Counted from the first letter of the stretch, positions 17,700 to 26,434 are shown. The stretch: 64,000 nucleotides of DNA from Alkalibacterium sp. (GCA_020832185.1 JAFIFE010000028.1:124001-188000); one strand, 5' to 3'. The notes: generated by a model from the sequence alone, not told the origin. Made by a program: numbers and translations.

Positions 17700-18413
17700 T
17701 CAATTGTCCATGGTTGTTTTAATCGTTTTGATTTTAATAATGTTTTCATAGTCACCCACATGTGATATGAAATGCATCATATTAAAATGGGTAGGTAAGT
17801 GAAGCGTATAGAGGTCCTCACATATGGACGTACCGTCTTCCAGATACGTAATAGAATGATCGGCTGAGACCACAGTGATACTGTTATCCTTAAATGTCTG
17901 TTCTAAATAGTGTAAGGTTTGTTCCCTGTTTTTATAATGGATCTCAAGCTGTTTTGTCCTGTCGATTTTGAAGAGTCCTTTTACTAGTCTTAGAACAACC
18001 AGCATAATCAGTGTGCTGGTAATTGCCATGAAGTAATAGCCCATGCCTACAGCAATGCCTAAACTTGCTACTGCCCAGATTGAAGCAGCTGTAGTCAACC
18101 CTGTTACTGTTCGCCTGCTCACAATGATGGTGCCTGCGCCAAGAAACCCAATGCCGTTGACGATTTGGGCAGTTAACCGGGTAATATCAGATGACAGAAT
18201 TGTTGAAAATTCCGGGTTATTTATGGCAAATTCAAGAACCCATCTGCTAGCCTCCAGCTGTATCATTGTTATGATGGCAGCACCTAAACTAACTAAAGTA
18301 TGCGTTCGAATACCGGCGTCTCTTCCTTTGAGTTCTCGTTCATACCCTATTATCCCACCAACTACTGCTGCCAATATTAATCTGAGAAAAAGTTCAGTTT
18401 GATTAAAATCCAT
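17700..18413 (-). CDS. MgtC/SapB family membrane protein
   Basis: 237 residues. N-terminal membrane domain with the MgtC signature (IGYERELKGRDAGIRTHTLVSLGAA, quoted in part: ERELKGRDAGIRTHTLV) and four to five membrane segments up to about residue 145, then a cytosolic C-terminal ACT-like domain. MgtC proteins regulate the F-type ATP synthase or magnesium homeostasis in some pathogens; in non-pathogens the role is unclear. GGGGAG before the ATG. It is on the opposite strand between the two rnf-like operons and shares the intergenic region with the second. Confidence 0.87.
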   Translation of the reverse strand: MDFNQTELFLRLILAAVVGGIIGYERELKGRDAGIRTHTLVSLGAAIITMIQLEASRWVLEFAINNPEFSTILSSDITRLTAQIVNGIGFLGAGTIIVSRRTVTGLTTAASIWAVASLGIAVGMGYYFMAITSTLIMLVVLRLVKGLFKIDRTKQLEIHYKNREQTLHYLEQTFKDNSITVVSADHSITYLEDGTSICEDLYTLHLPTHFNMMHFISHVGDYENIIKIKTIKTTMDN

Positions 18414-18477
18414 ATCTCCCCACCCCTTAAAGCGTTAACATATCTCTATTATCATTAAATTGACATGGAATTACAAG

Positions 18478-18506
18478 AATCAATTTCTATTGATTACAGG
18501 TAATCA
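18478..18506. promoter_or_regulatory. two adjacent palindromes upstream of rnfC-like 2
   Basis: AATCAAT-ttct-ATTGATT (18478-18495) and TGATTAC-AG-GTAATCA (18491-18506) overlap, both perfect. They sit just upstream of the predicted -35 box, a natural activator or repressor position. Confidence 0.5.
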
Positions 18507-18507
18507 C

Positions 18508-18536
18508 TTTAATCTTTCCTCCACATATTGTATACT
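18508..18536 (+). promoter_or_regulatory. predicted promoter of the second rnf-like operon
   Basis: TTTAAT (18508-18513), 17-base spacer, TATACT (18531-18536). The -35 is weak, which fits a need for an activator at the palindromes just upstream. Confidence 0.5.
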
Positions 18537-18567
18537 AAAATTATTACTAGTAAACTATCTGTTTATT

Positions 18568-18613
18568 TTTCACATTTACATATTTTTACCATACTATGTG
18601 AAATAATGAATTA
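18568..18613. promoter_or_regulatory. inverted repeat and 17-bp shared motif (copy 2)
   Basis: TTTCACAT (18568-18575) and ATGTGAAA (18596-18603) are exact inverted repeats 20 bases apart. The second arm begins the motif TGTGAAATAATGAATTA (18597-18613), which matches the motif before rnfC-like 1 at 15 of 17 positions. It lies between the predicted promoter and the gene. Confidence 0.45.
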
Positions 18614-18647
18614 AGAGAATCGATGAATTATAGAGAGGATGAATGTG

Positions 18648-19973
18648 ATGCGTTTTTCATTCATGGGTAAGCACAATGGATCCCATCCAGAAGAAAATAA
18701 ATCGCGAACGAGCAAGTTGCCAATCGTAGATGCATCAGTACCAAAGATCATGATTTTTCCGGTATCCATGCATATTGGAGCACCTGCAAAACCAATTGTT
18801 GAAGTAGGAGATCAGGTAAAAGTCGGCCAAATTCTTGCCGAGGAAGGCGGATTTGTCTCAGCACATGTGTATTCTTCAGTATCTGGAGAAGTCATTGCTA
18901 TTGAAAAGCGTGGGGTTATTGGTGGAGAAGCAGACAGTATTATTGTTAAAAATGATTACAAGTATACAAAAGCAGATCCTATCGTTGAGCCCGGACGCTC
19001 TCAGGACATGTCCAAAGATGAAATTATCAGTACAGTCAGAAAAGCAGGGATCGTTGGAATGGGTGGGGCTACTTTCCCAACTGCGGTTAAGTTAAGTCCG
19101 CCGCCTGGAATGACGATTGATACATTGATTATCAATGGTGCAGAATGTGAGCCGTACTCAACTTCCGATCATCGTGTAATGGTTGAACATGCTGATGAAA
19201 TCGTAAGTGGGATCAATCTATCACGAACGTTATTCCCAATGTTAAAACGTGTCTATATTGGAATCGAAGACAACAAACCAGATGCAATCAAAGCATTGGA
19301 AGAAGCTTCAGCTGAGTTTGATGATATTTTTGTGAGACCATTGAAAACAATGTATCCTCAAGGGTCTGAGAAAAATCTGATTAAAAATCTGGCAGGAAGA
19401 GAAGTATCTCCTGGTGGATTACCTGCAGAAGTGCGTTGTGTCGTGGCGAATACATCTACTATTCGTTCATGTTACCGTGCATGTGAATTCGGTGAACCAT
19501 TGATCGAACGTATTGTTTCAGTATCAGGAACACCTATTAAAGAACCGAAAAATCTGAGAGTGAAGATTGGAACGCCAATGGATTCACTTATTGAAGATTG
19601 TGGTGGATTCGCGGAAGTCCCTGGTAAAGTTCTAGGTGGGGGACCTATGATGGGTAAACCTGTATCAGATTTAGGTGTGCCAATCATCAAAGGAACCACA
19701 GCAATTACTGTATTAAACCCTGAAGAAGCTGAAATTGGTGACGAGCAGGACTGTATCATGTGTTCAGAATGTATAAACGTCTGTCCAGTGAGTCTGCAGC
19801 CTATTCTTATCAGTGAAGCTTTTGAAAGAGGAAATATAGATAAAGCAAAAGAACTAGGGGCTATGGATTGTATTGAGTGTGGAAACTGTTCATTTATCTG
19901 TCCTTCTAAAATTCCTCTTCTAGACAATATCAGATCAGCTAAAGCTGCCATTAAACAGAAGGAGGAGAAGTAA
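18648..19973 (+). CDS. RnfC-like NADH/flavin and iron-sulfur electron transfer protein, copy 2
   Basis: 441 residues from ATG 18648. An in-frame ATG at 18639 abuts the GAGAGG site, while 18648 is 9 bases from it and aligns with the paralogue start. Same layout as copy 1: HIGAPAKPIVEVGDQVKVG, GMGGATFPTAVKLSPP, NGAECEPYSTSD, then CIMCSECINVCP and CIECGNCSFICP for two [4Fe-4S] clusters. The two copies are clearly paralogues, most alike in the cluster region. RnfC homologues oxidise NADH. The rnfD-like partner starts 1 base after the stop. Confidence 0.88.
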   Translation: MRFSFMGKHNGSHPEENKSRTSKLPIVDASVPKIMIFPVSMHIGAPAKPIVEVGDQVKVGQILAEEGGFVSAHVYSSVSGEVIAIEKRGVIGGEADSIIVKNDYKYTKADPIVEPGRSQDMSKDEIISTVRKAGIVGMGGATFPTAVKLSPPPGMTIDTLIINGAECEPYSTSDHRVMVEHADEIVSGINLSRTLFPMLKRVYIGIEDNKPDAIKALEEASAEFDDIFVRPLKTMYPQGSEKNLIKNLAGREVSPGGLPAEVRCVVANTSTIRSCYRACEFGEPLIERIVSVSGTPIKEPKNLRVKIGTPMDSLIEDCGGFAEVPGKVLGGGPMMGKPVSDLGVPIIKGTTAITVLNPEEAEIGDEQDCIMCSECINVCPVSLQPILISEAFERGNIDKAKELGAMDCIECGNCSFICPSKIPLLDNIRSAKAAIKQKEEK

Positions 19974-19974
19974 G

Positions 19975-21006
19975 ATGGCTCAAGCAATTGATGTGAAGGG
20001 TAAGTTACGTGTGGGTCCTTCTCCACATATTCGCAGTAAACGAACCTCAGCATGGGTAATGGACCAAGTCCTGGTCGCACTTATTCCACCTGTTATTGCA
20101 GCTACATTCTTCTTTGGCTGGTGGGTACTGGTTATGGTCGCTATTGGGATTTCTACTGCTGTGGCTTCAGAATATCTCTATCAGAAATTAACATATAAAC
20201 CAATCAAGATTCATGATCACAGTGCCGCAGTTACAGGGATGCTTATTGCTTTAAGTTTGCCAGTCACGGCCCCTATATGGATGATCATGTTTGGTTCAGT
20301 TTTTGCAATTGTATTAGTTAAACAAATGAATGGTGGAATCGGACGTAATTATTTCAATCCGGCAGTTGCTGCTCGTGTAGCTATCAAGGCGTTCTTTACG
20401 CCATGGTTAGCTAACTGGGTACTGCCCGCAGGCCTGTTTGGTAGCGGCTATAGAGGCGTTGATGCGATAGGAACGGCAACACCTTTAGAGTTTATTGGAA
20501 ACGGCGCACAGAGAGTATCTGAACAGGTCCCTGGACTTTGGGATTTGTTTGTAGGGTTCAATCTAGGCGGAAACGTTGGAGAAACATCTAAATTAGCTAT
20601 TTTAATCGGTATGCTGTACTTAATTTTCAGAAGAATCATCAACCCTAAAGTACCTATCCTGTATATCGTTACGACGTTTGTAGTCATGGGACTATGGTCA
20701 AGCTTCAACTTTGATTTCATGATGACTCATGTGCTAACCGGAACCTTGTTCTTTGGTGCAACTTATATGGCCACTGACTACAGTTCAGGTTCGCTGACAC
20801 CAGAAGGAAAAACAGTGTTTGCTATCGGGTGCGGGGTATTAACTGCATTCTTTAGAATCACACTCGATCACCCTGGTGGGGTAGGGTATTCTATCCTGAT
20901 CATGAATGCATTGGCACCTTTTATTGACAGCAAATTAATGCCTCGAATTTACGGTCATAAATCCAGACCTCAAACTAAATTCGATCGTCAAAGCGAAAAT
21001 AGTTAA
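19975..21006 (+). CDS. RnfD/NqrB-like membrane flavoprotein, copy 2
   Basis: 343 residues, nine to ten membrane segments. Loop MNGGIGRNYFNPAVAARV and C-terminal HPGGVGYSILIMNALAPFID mark the family. The candidate FMN attachment site is DAIGTATPL, Thr169; as in copy 1 the usual Ser/Thr three residues earlier is missing (Gly here), although Thr lies two residues earlier. AGGAGAAG precedes the ATG. Strong terminator after it: again a two-gene operon. Confidence 0.87.
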   Translation: MAQAIDVKGKLRVGPSPHIRSKRTSAWVMDQVLVALIPPVIAATFFFGWWVLVMVAIGISTAVASEYLYQKLTYKPIKIHDHSAAVTGMLIALSLPVTAPIWMIMFGSVFAIVLVKQMNGGIGRNYFNPAVAARVAIKAFFTPWLANWVLPAGLFGSGYRGVDAIGTATPLEFIGNGAQRVSEQVPGLWDLFVGFNLGGNVGETSKLAILIGMLYLIFRRIINPKVPILYIVTTFVVMGLWSSFNFDFMMTHVLTGTLFFGATYMATDYSSGSLTPEGKTVFAIGCGVLTAFFRITLDHPGGVGYSILIMNALAPFIDSKLMPRIYGHKSRPQTKFDRQSENS

Positions 21007-21014
21007 CAGTATAG

Positions 21015-21052
21015 AAAAAAGCAGAACTCGATTCGTCGAGTTCTGCTTTTTT
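21015..21052. terminator. perfect bidirectional terminator
   Basis: AAAAAAGCAGAACTCGA and TCGAGTTCTGCTTTTTT form a 17-bp perfect stem with a 4-base loop between convergent rnfD-like 2 and chrA. Confidence 0.92.
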
Positions 21053-21059
21053 AGTATGC

Positions 21060-21623
21060 TTACAAGAAGCTGTATACAATCCCGCCGGCCACTCCTGTAA
21101 TGAGTATGACCTGAATCGGACTTGCCTTATATTTTCTCATTAAAAATAAAGCTGCTGCAAAAAATACGATGGATACGAAATTAATGTCGGCAATATTAAC
21201 TGGCCACTCACTGTGTCCGAACATAGCCGTCATAAAGATAGTGACCCCAGCTGAGGCGATCAGCGCAACCACTGCCGGACGCAGTCCCTGGATGATTCCC
21301 TGGACGACCGTCAGGTTCTGATACTTGAAATAGAAATATGCCATTATCTGCACAATGATCACAGAAGGAAGCGTCACACCGATGGTTGCTACAATTCCAC
21401 CGAATATACCAGCTATTTGATTGCCTGAAAAAGTGGCAGCATTGATAGCAATAGGACCGGGTGTCATTTCTGACAATGTGAGGATATCGATAAACTGCTG
21501 ATAAGAAATCCATTCCTGGACATGAATCAACTCCTGTTCAATTAGAGGCAAAGCGGCATATCCACCACCAAAACTGAAAAGGCCGATCTGGAAAAAACTG
21601 AGAAACAAGCTTAAGTATATCAT
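21060..21623 (-). CDS. chrA: chromate transporter, CHR domain subunit 2
   Basis: 187 residues, five to six membrane segments, with the CHR signatures FSFGGGYAALPL near the N-terminus and EMTPGPIAINAATF. Short-chain CHR proteins come as adjacent pairs that together equal the two halves of long ChrA. Its start overlaps the stop of the upstream partner by 4 bases. The proteins export chromate or act in sulfate-like anion transport; actual substrate here is not shown. Confidence 0.88.
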   Translation of the reverse strand: MIYLSLFLSFFQIGLFSFGGGYAALPLIEQELIHVQEWISYQQFIDILTLSEMTPGPIAINAATFSGNQIAGIFGGIVATIGVTLPSVIIVQIMAYFYFKYQNLTVVQGIIQGLRPAVVALIASAGVTIFMTAMFGHSEWPVNIADINFVSIVFFAAALFLMRKYKASPIQVILITGVAGGIVYSFL

Positions 21624-22198
21624 TTGGGTCCCTCCCCGTCTGTCTTTTTCTTGAGATTAAAGAGGGTGGTAGCCAAACCGATTAAAGCTGATACTAATAG
21701 TAACCATAAAATGTTGACCTGGAATATTATTCCCGCTATAAGAGCAGCTATCATAACTAAAACGGGTATGATTTTTTTCTGTTTAATAATGCGCATAGCC
21801 ATATTATAAACGACGTTGACGATAATGGCTGCGACCCCGGCCTGCATCCCGAGTAAGACGTTGTTCACAAGCACATTATCTCTGACAGCCATATAGATAT
21901 AGGCCAAAACAGTCATAATTCCAAGCGGAGGCAAAATAGTGCCTAATACTGTGACCATAGCTCCTGGGACTCCAGCCATGCGGTATCCGATTAAAATGGA
22001 CGTGTTGACTGCTATTGGTCCGGGTGCGGATTGTCCAAGGGCAATCAGATTGAGCATTTCATCTTCATCTATCCATCCTAATTCATTAACAAATTTCTTT
22101 TCCATCAGTGGGACAATGACATAGCCGCCACCAAAAGTAAACATGCTCAGGAAAAAGGTCGATCGAAATAGAGTAGTGTATAATTCTTTCTTTTCCAT
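21620..22198 (-). CDS. chrA: chromate transporter, CHR domain subunit 1
   Basis: 192 residues. CHR signatures FTFGGGYVIVPLME and GQSAPGPIAVNTSILIGYR. First gene of the pair on the minus strand, with AGAAGGAAT before the ATG. The C-terminus is Lys-rich and cytosolic. See its partner for function. Confidence 0.88.
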   Translation of the reverse strand: MEKKELYTTLFRSTFFLSMFTFGGGYVIVPLMEKKFVNELGWIDEDEMLNLIALGQSAPGPIAVNTSILIGYRMAGVPGAMVTVLGTILPPLGIMTVLAYIYMAVRDNVLVNNVLLGMQAGVAAIIVNVVYNMAMRIIKQKKIIPVLVMIAALIAGIIFQVNILWLLLVSALIGLATTLFNLKKKTDGEGPK

Positions 22199-22367
22199 AT
22201 AATTCCTTCTTTCATAAATCAGTCCTTTTATTATTATAGTAGAACTGACTGAGCTTTAAAAGGAAAAGAATTAGATGTCATTTGGGTGAGTTTTACCCTG
22301 AGAATAGGTATAATGAAACAAAGAAGCCACTCATTTTCACCGAATGGCTTATGTTGGGGGAATCATT

Positions 22368-23237
22368 ATGATCAATTTGCTTTTTTCACTAAATGAAAAT
22401 TATGTTTATCCACTAAAAGTGCTGATACATTCAATCGTCAGACAGCACCCTGAAGAAACATTCTGTATGTATCTATTGCATGCGGGGATACCCGACTCTA
22501 CGATTGATGAGTTACGCGGGTTCATTGAGAAAGACGGAAATAAACTGGAACCTATTCACAGTAAGAACTTTTTCAGACCATCCGATAAAGTTGCCATTAC
22601 CAGGTATTATGCACTTGAGATGTATTTATGGATGTTTGCTCCATATTTACTGCCAGAGCATGTAGACAGGGTGCTTTATTTGGATCCGGATATAATCTGT
22701 GTGAACGACCTGAGACCTTTCTATAATAAAAACTTTAACGGGTATTCGTTTGTGGCGACAAACTACAAATATAAAACCAAGTGGGTCCAGCCGTTCAATA
22801 ATTTAAGGTTGCGTAATTTTGATTCAGAGGATTATTTTAATTCAGGCGTCGTTTTAATGAATGTAAAGAAATTGAGAAAAATTGAAAGTGCGGACCATAT
22901 TGTGGATGCGATCCGTGAAAACAAACCGTTCCTGATACTCCCAGATCAGGATATTTTTAACTTGGTTTTTGTCAATGATATAGCTGAAGAAGACTGGCGA
23001 GTTTACAATATGAACCCAAGAGTGTTTGAAAAGCTGAAAATACTTTTTCCTCAGAAATATAATTATGATAAAGTAAATGAAGAAGTGGTGTTTATTCATT
23101 ACTCAGGAAAACACAAACCCTGGAATGAGCGCGAGCGGTATAAGTATGCTTTAGGAAAATATTATTTTGAGAATGAAAATAAAGTTTACCCAGAGATGAT
23201 AAAAGTAGAAGCAGACAGGAAAGGAAGAAACAAGTAA
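22368..23237 (+). CDS. glycosyltransferase family 8 protein
   Basis: 289 residues from ATG 22368; an in-frame ATG at 22344 has no site whereas GGGGGA stands before 22368, and the family begins INLLFSLNENYVYPLKVLI. GT-A fold with metal-binding DPD in LYLDPDIICVN and the retaining GT8 features (NSGVVLMN, DQDIFN, HYSGKHKPW). It transfers a sugar from a UDP-sugar; relatives include RfaJ and the stress protein GspA. The stop codon touches the next gene's start (TAAATG), so it is coupled to glutathione reductase, an unexpected partner. Confidence 0.85.
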   Translation: MINLLFSLNENYVYPLKVLIHSIVRQHPEETFCMYLLHAGIPDSTIDELRGFIEKDGNKLEPIHSKNFFRPSDKVAITRYYALEMYLWMFAPYLLPEHVDRVLYLDPDIICVNDLRPFYNKNFNGYSFVATNYKYKTKWVQPFNNLRLRNFDSEDYFNSGVVLMNVKKLRKIESADHIVDAIRENKPFLILPDQDIFNLVFVNDIAEEDWRVYNMNPRVFEKLKILFPQKYNYDKVNEEVVFIHYSGKHKPWNERERYKYALGKYYFENENKVYPEMIKVEADRKGRNK

Positions 23238-24599
23238 ATGAGTAAATCTTTCGAGTATGATTATTTAGTAATTGGTGGGGGCAGCGGAGGAATCGCTTCT
23301 GCAAACAGAGCAGGTATGCATGGCGCCAAAGTGGCCCTTATTGAGGAGCATCACTTAGGGGGAACTTGTGTCAATTTAGGGTGTGTCCCTAAAAAAGTCA
23401 TGTGGTATGTGGCAGAAATGATGGAATCGATTCAGCATTATTCAGATGGATACGGAATCGAATGGACAGAAAAGCCCAAGCTGAATTTCGAAATGATGGT
23501 CGAGCATAGAGACAAATATATTCAATTCCTGCATGGCGCCTATAAAAAGGGATTAGACAATAATAAAGTCGATTTCATTAATGGAAGAGCCGAATTTATA
23601 GATGAGTCAACGGTTAAAGTGAATGGTCAGATACTAACGGCGGAACATATCCTGGTAGCTACTGGAGGAAAACCCAAACGGTTACCTATACCTGGCGGAG
23701 ACCTGGGATTGATTTCTGATGATGTTTTTGAACTGAAAACTCTCCCTAAAAGTATGGCGGTTGTAGGTGGCGGCTATATTGGAGTGGAAATGAGCGGGAT
23801 TTTTCATGCCCTTGGAGTAGATACCCATCTGTTTGTAAGAAAACCTAAGCCGTTATATAACTTTGACTCAATTATATGCGAAGGATTCACAGCTATTGCT
23901 GAGGCTGATGGAAGAAAAATTCAGACGAACAAGACAGTCATTGAATGTAAAAAAACAGATGACGGCTTGTACGAACTCTTTTTTGAGGACGGCACTACAC
24001 ACAAAACGGAAATGGTATTATGGGCAACAGGTCGCACACCAAATACTGATGGTCTGAATCTGGAAGCAGCAGGCGTGAATGTATACCCAGGTGGCTATAT
24101 TGAGGTAGATAAGTATCAGAATACTACGGGGAATAGTATTTATGCTGTGGGAGATGTAACAGGGCGAATAGAGCTGACTCCGGTTGCTATTGCAGCAGGG
24201 AGACACCTATCCGAACGCTTATTCAATGACAAAAAGAACGCGCATTTAGATTACAACAATATTCCAACTGTTATCTTCACACATCCACCTATCGGAACAA
24301 TCGGTATGACAGAAGAAGAAGCAAACGACCTTTACCCTAATGAAAGCATCAAAATATATCAGACGGCTTTTACTTCGATGCACAGCTCGATCACTGATCA
24401 CAGACAAAAAGCGTATATGAAGTTAGTCTGCGTGGGTAAAAGTGAAAAAGTCGTAGGACTTCATGGAATTGGAAAAGGAATGGATGAAATTCTCCAGGGA
24501 TTTGCAGTCGCTATACAGATGGGTGCAACGAAGAAGGACTTTGATCGTACGGTAGCCATACACCCGACAGCCGCTGAAGAATTTGTTACCATGAAATAA
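23238..24599 (+). CDS. gor: glutathione-disulfide reductase
   Basis: 453 residues. FAD motif [13 protein letters not shown], the redox motif [17 protein letters not shown] with the CVNLGC disulfide, NADPH motif [11 protein letters not shown], and C-terminal dimer motif HPTAAEEFV with the catalytic His. It reduces GSSG with NADPH. The NADPH domain has FVRKPKP after the GxGxxG region, consistent with NADPH use. No glutathione synthesis gene is in the window; two glyoxalase-like proteins and a GFA protein are. Confidence 0.93.
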   Translation: MSKSFEYDYLVIGGGSGGIASANRAGMHGAKVALIEEHHLGGTCVNLGCVPKKVMWYVAEMMESIQHYSDGYGIEWTEKPKLNFEMMVEHRDKYIQFLHGAYKKGLDNNKVDFINGRAEFIDESTVKVNGQILTAEHILVATGGKPKRLPIPGGDLGLISDDVFELKTLPKSMAVVGGGYIGVEMSGIFHALGVDTHLFVRKPKPLYNFDSIICEGFTAIAEADGRKIQTNKTVIECKKTDDGLYELFFEDGTTHKTEMVLWATGRTPNTDGLNLEAAGVNVYPGGYIEVDKYQNTTGNSIYAVGDVTGRIELTPVAIAAGRHLSERLFNDKKNAHLDYNNIPTVIFTHPPIGTIGMTEEEANDLYPNESIKIYQTAFTSMHSSITDHRQKAYMKLVCVGKSEKVVGLHGIGKGMDEILQGFAVAIQMGATKKDFDRTVAIHPTAAEEFVTMK

Positions 24600-24700
24600 A
24601 CGGTATGCGAACTATAGGTGTAATTCACTTACAATTAGAGGTCCACACAGCATAAACACGAACAATCAAGATTAAAATTCAATTAATTTTTCGTTTATTG

Positions 24701-24729
24701 TTGCTTTTTGCCCTTTCATGTATTAATAT
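24701..24729 (+). promoter_or_regulatory. predicted promoter of the purine permease leader
   Basis: TTGCTT (24701-24706), 17-base spacer, TAATAT (24724-24729). Transcription would start about 10 bases before the riboswitch P1 helix. Confidence 0.6.
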
Positions 24730-24750
24730 TAAGACATCTTAATAAAAGAG

Positions 24751-24877
24751 TTATCTAATATATTTTAGCGATATGGGCTAAAGTTTCTACAAATCCCCTT
24801 AAAGGATTGACTATTAGATTAAACTATAACGAATGCTTGAGAAGGAGTAACTGAAGGCGGTATGCCGTCTTTTTTTA
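24751..24877 (+). ncRNA. purine (guanine-class) riboswitch with terminator
   Basis: P1 TCTAATA (24754-24760) pairs with TATTAGA (24812-24818). P2 UUUUAGC/GCUAAAG encloses loop GAUAUGG; the core GUUUCUAC follows; P3 AAUCC/GGAUU encloses CCUUAAA. The loop sequences can kiss as in the family. The specificity base in GACUAU (24811) is C, which marks guanine/hypoxanthine rather than adenine. Downstream, AAGGCGG-tatg-CCGTCTT with a T-run (24854-24877) is a short terminator, so ligand binding should switch the permease gene off. Confidence 0.9.
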
Positions 24878-24970
24878 TTGCTTAAACTTTTCCCATTTAT
24901 CGTTATTAGATAACCCTTCATTAGTCACTCCATGCGAATGGAGAAAATTATATGAGAGAGGGTTTTATCT

Positions 24971-26434
24971 TTGTTGGAAAAGTTTTTTCAATTAAAAGAG
25001 AATAATACATCAATTGGTACGGAGGTTACTGCTGGATTAACCACATTCTTTGCAATGTCTTATATTATATTCGTTAATCCGCAAATTTTATCGCTAACAG
25101 GGATGCCAACGCAGGCCGTCTTTTTAGCAACTGTTTTTTCAACAGCCATCGGAACCCTTATTTTGGCCTTATACGCAAATGTGCCTTATGCACAAGCACC
25201 CGGGATGGGATTAAACGCCTTCTTCACGTACACTGTTGTATTTGCATTAGGATTTACTTGGCAGGAAGCTCTATTCATGGTTTTCCTGACCGGTGTAGTT
25301 GGAATCTTGATCACTGTTACATCTATTAGAAAGAAAATCATTCACGCAATCCCTGAATCACTTCAACATGCTATTGGTGGAGGTATTGGGGTATTCATCG
25401 CTTACATTGGATTAAAAAACGCACAACTTTTAGAATTTACATCTGAAGGACAAGACATTATTTCCGTAAACAACGAACCTTACTCGGCCGGAACAGAAGT
25501 GACTGGATCCATCAACACTGTAGTCACAGGCGGCGGAATCATTCCTGACATGGGTAGTTTAACTAATCCTTATGCCATACTTGCCATTATTGGACTGGTC
25601 ATTATGATCGTATTGATGGTCGCAAAGGTTAAGGGAGCTATTCTTATCGGAATCGTTGCTACAACTATTATTGGTATTCCCATGGGCGTGACGGATTTAT
25701 CTGGATTGACTAATCCTGCCAACTCATTTACGTCAGCATTCGGAGAATTGGGCGTTACATTTGGAGCAGCATTCGGATCTCAAGGATTAGGGTCTCTCTT
25801 ATCTGACCCTTCACGTTATGCTCTGATTCTGATCACTGTTTTTGCCTTCACGCTAACAGATATCTTTGATACGATCGGTACGTTCATCGGAACGGGAAGA
25901 AAATCAGGGATCTTCAGTCTTGAAGACGAAAAAGCAATGGACACAGGTCGTGGCTTGAACACTAAAATGGAAAAATCTTTGTTAGCTGATACTGTAGCCA
26001 CTGCTGCTGGAGCTATTCTTGGAACTTCTCCTGTTACAACGTTCGTTGAGAGTGCTGCCGGCATTGGGGCAGGTGGACGTACTGGTTTAACAAGTTTAAC
26101 CACTGCAACGATGTTCCTGCTTACAGCATTCTTTGCACCCGTCATGTCAATTGTACCGGGAGCAGCTACAGCACCTGCATTGATCGTCGTTGGGATTCTA
26201 ATGATGTCTGCATTCTCTGAAATCGACTGGAACAACTTGGAAGAAGCTGTACCAGCATTCTTTGCTTCTATTTTCATGGGATTCTCTTACAGTATTTCTT
26301 ACGGAATTGCAGCCGGATTCCTGTTTTATATCATTACTAAAGCAGTTAAAGGAAAAGCTGCTGTTGTTCACCCAGTATTATGGGCAACGACAGGTCTGTT
26401 CATTCTTAACTTCGTCATGATGGGGTTACTTTAA
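24971..26434 (+). CDS. NCS2 family purine permease (AzgA/PbuG-like, hypoxanthine/guanine)
   Basis: 487 residues, 12 or more membrane segments. Signatures TTFFAMSYIIFVNPQIL near the N-terminus, APGMGLNAFFTYTV, DIFDTIGTFIGTGRK and TSPVTTFVESAAGIGAGGRTG (quoted in part) place it in the AzgA-like branch of NCS2 proton symporters. The start is TTG (24971 or the next codon, also TTG) behind AGAGAGGG. The guanine-class riboswitch upstream fits hypoxanthine/guanine as substrate. Confidence 0.92.
   Translation: MLEKFFQLKENNTSIGTEVTAGLTTFFAMSYIIFVNPQILSLTGMPTQAVFLATVFSTAIGTLILALYANVPYAQAPGMGLNAFFTYTVVFALGFTWQEALFMVFLTGVVGILITVTSIRKKIIHAIPESLQHAIGGGIGVFIAYIGLKNAQLLEFTSEGQDIISVNNEPYSAGTEVTGSINTVVTGGGIIPDMGSLTNPYAILAIIGLVIMIVLMVAKVKGAILIGIVATTIIGIPMGVTDLSGLTNPANSFTSAFGELGVTFGAAFGSQGLGSLLSDPSRYALILITVFAFTLTDIFDTIGTFIGTGRKSGIFSLEDEKAMDTGRGLNTKMEKSLLADTVATAAGAILGTSPVTTFVESAAGIGAGGRTGLTSLTTATMFLLTAFFAPVMSIVPGAATAPALIVVGILMMSAFSEIDWNNLEEAVPAFFASIFMGFSYSISYGIAAGFLFYIITKAVKGKAAVVHPVLWATTGLFILNFVMMGLL

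Larger units (their letters stand above)
24600..24970. other. leader region of the purine permease
   Basis: 371 bases without a gene. It holds a promoter (24701-24729), a guanine-class riboswitch with a short terminator (24751-24877), and a second possible hairpin CCAT-gcga-ATGG close to the ribosome binding site. Nothing recognised in 24600-24700. Confidence 0.7.

Noticed and set aside
25816-26277. 153-codon minus-strand open frame inside the purine permease
   Set aside because: Antisense shadow; Ala/Val/Pro-rich composition follows from the other strand's codons.
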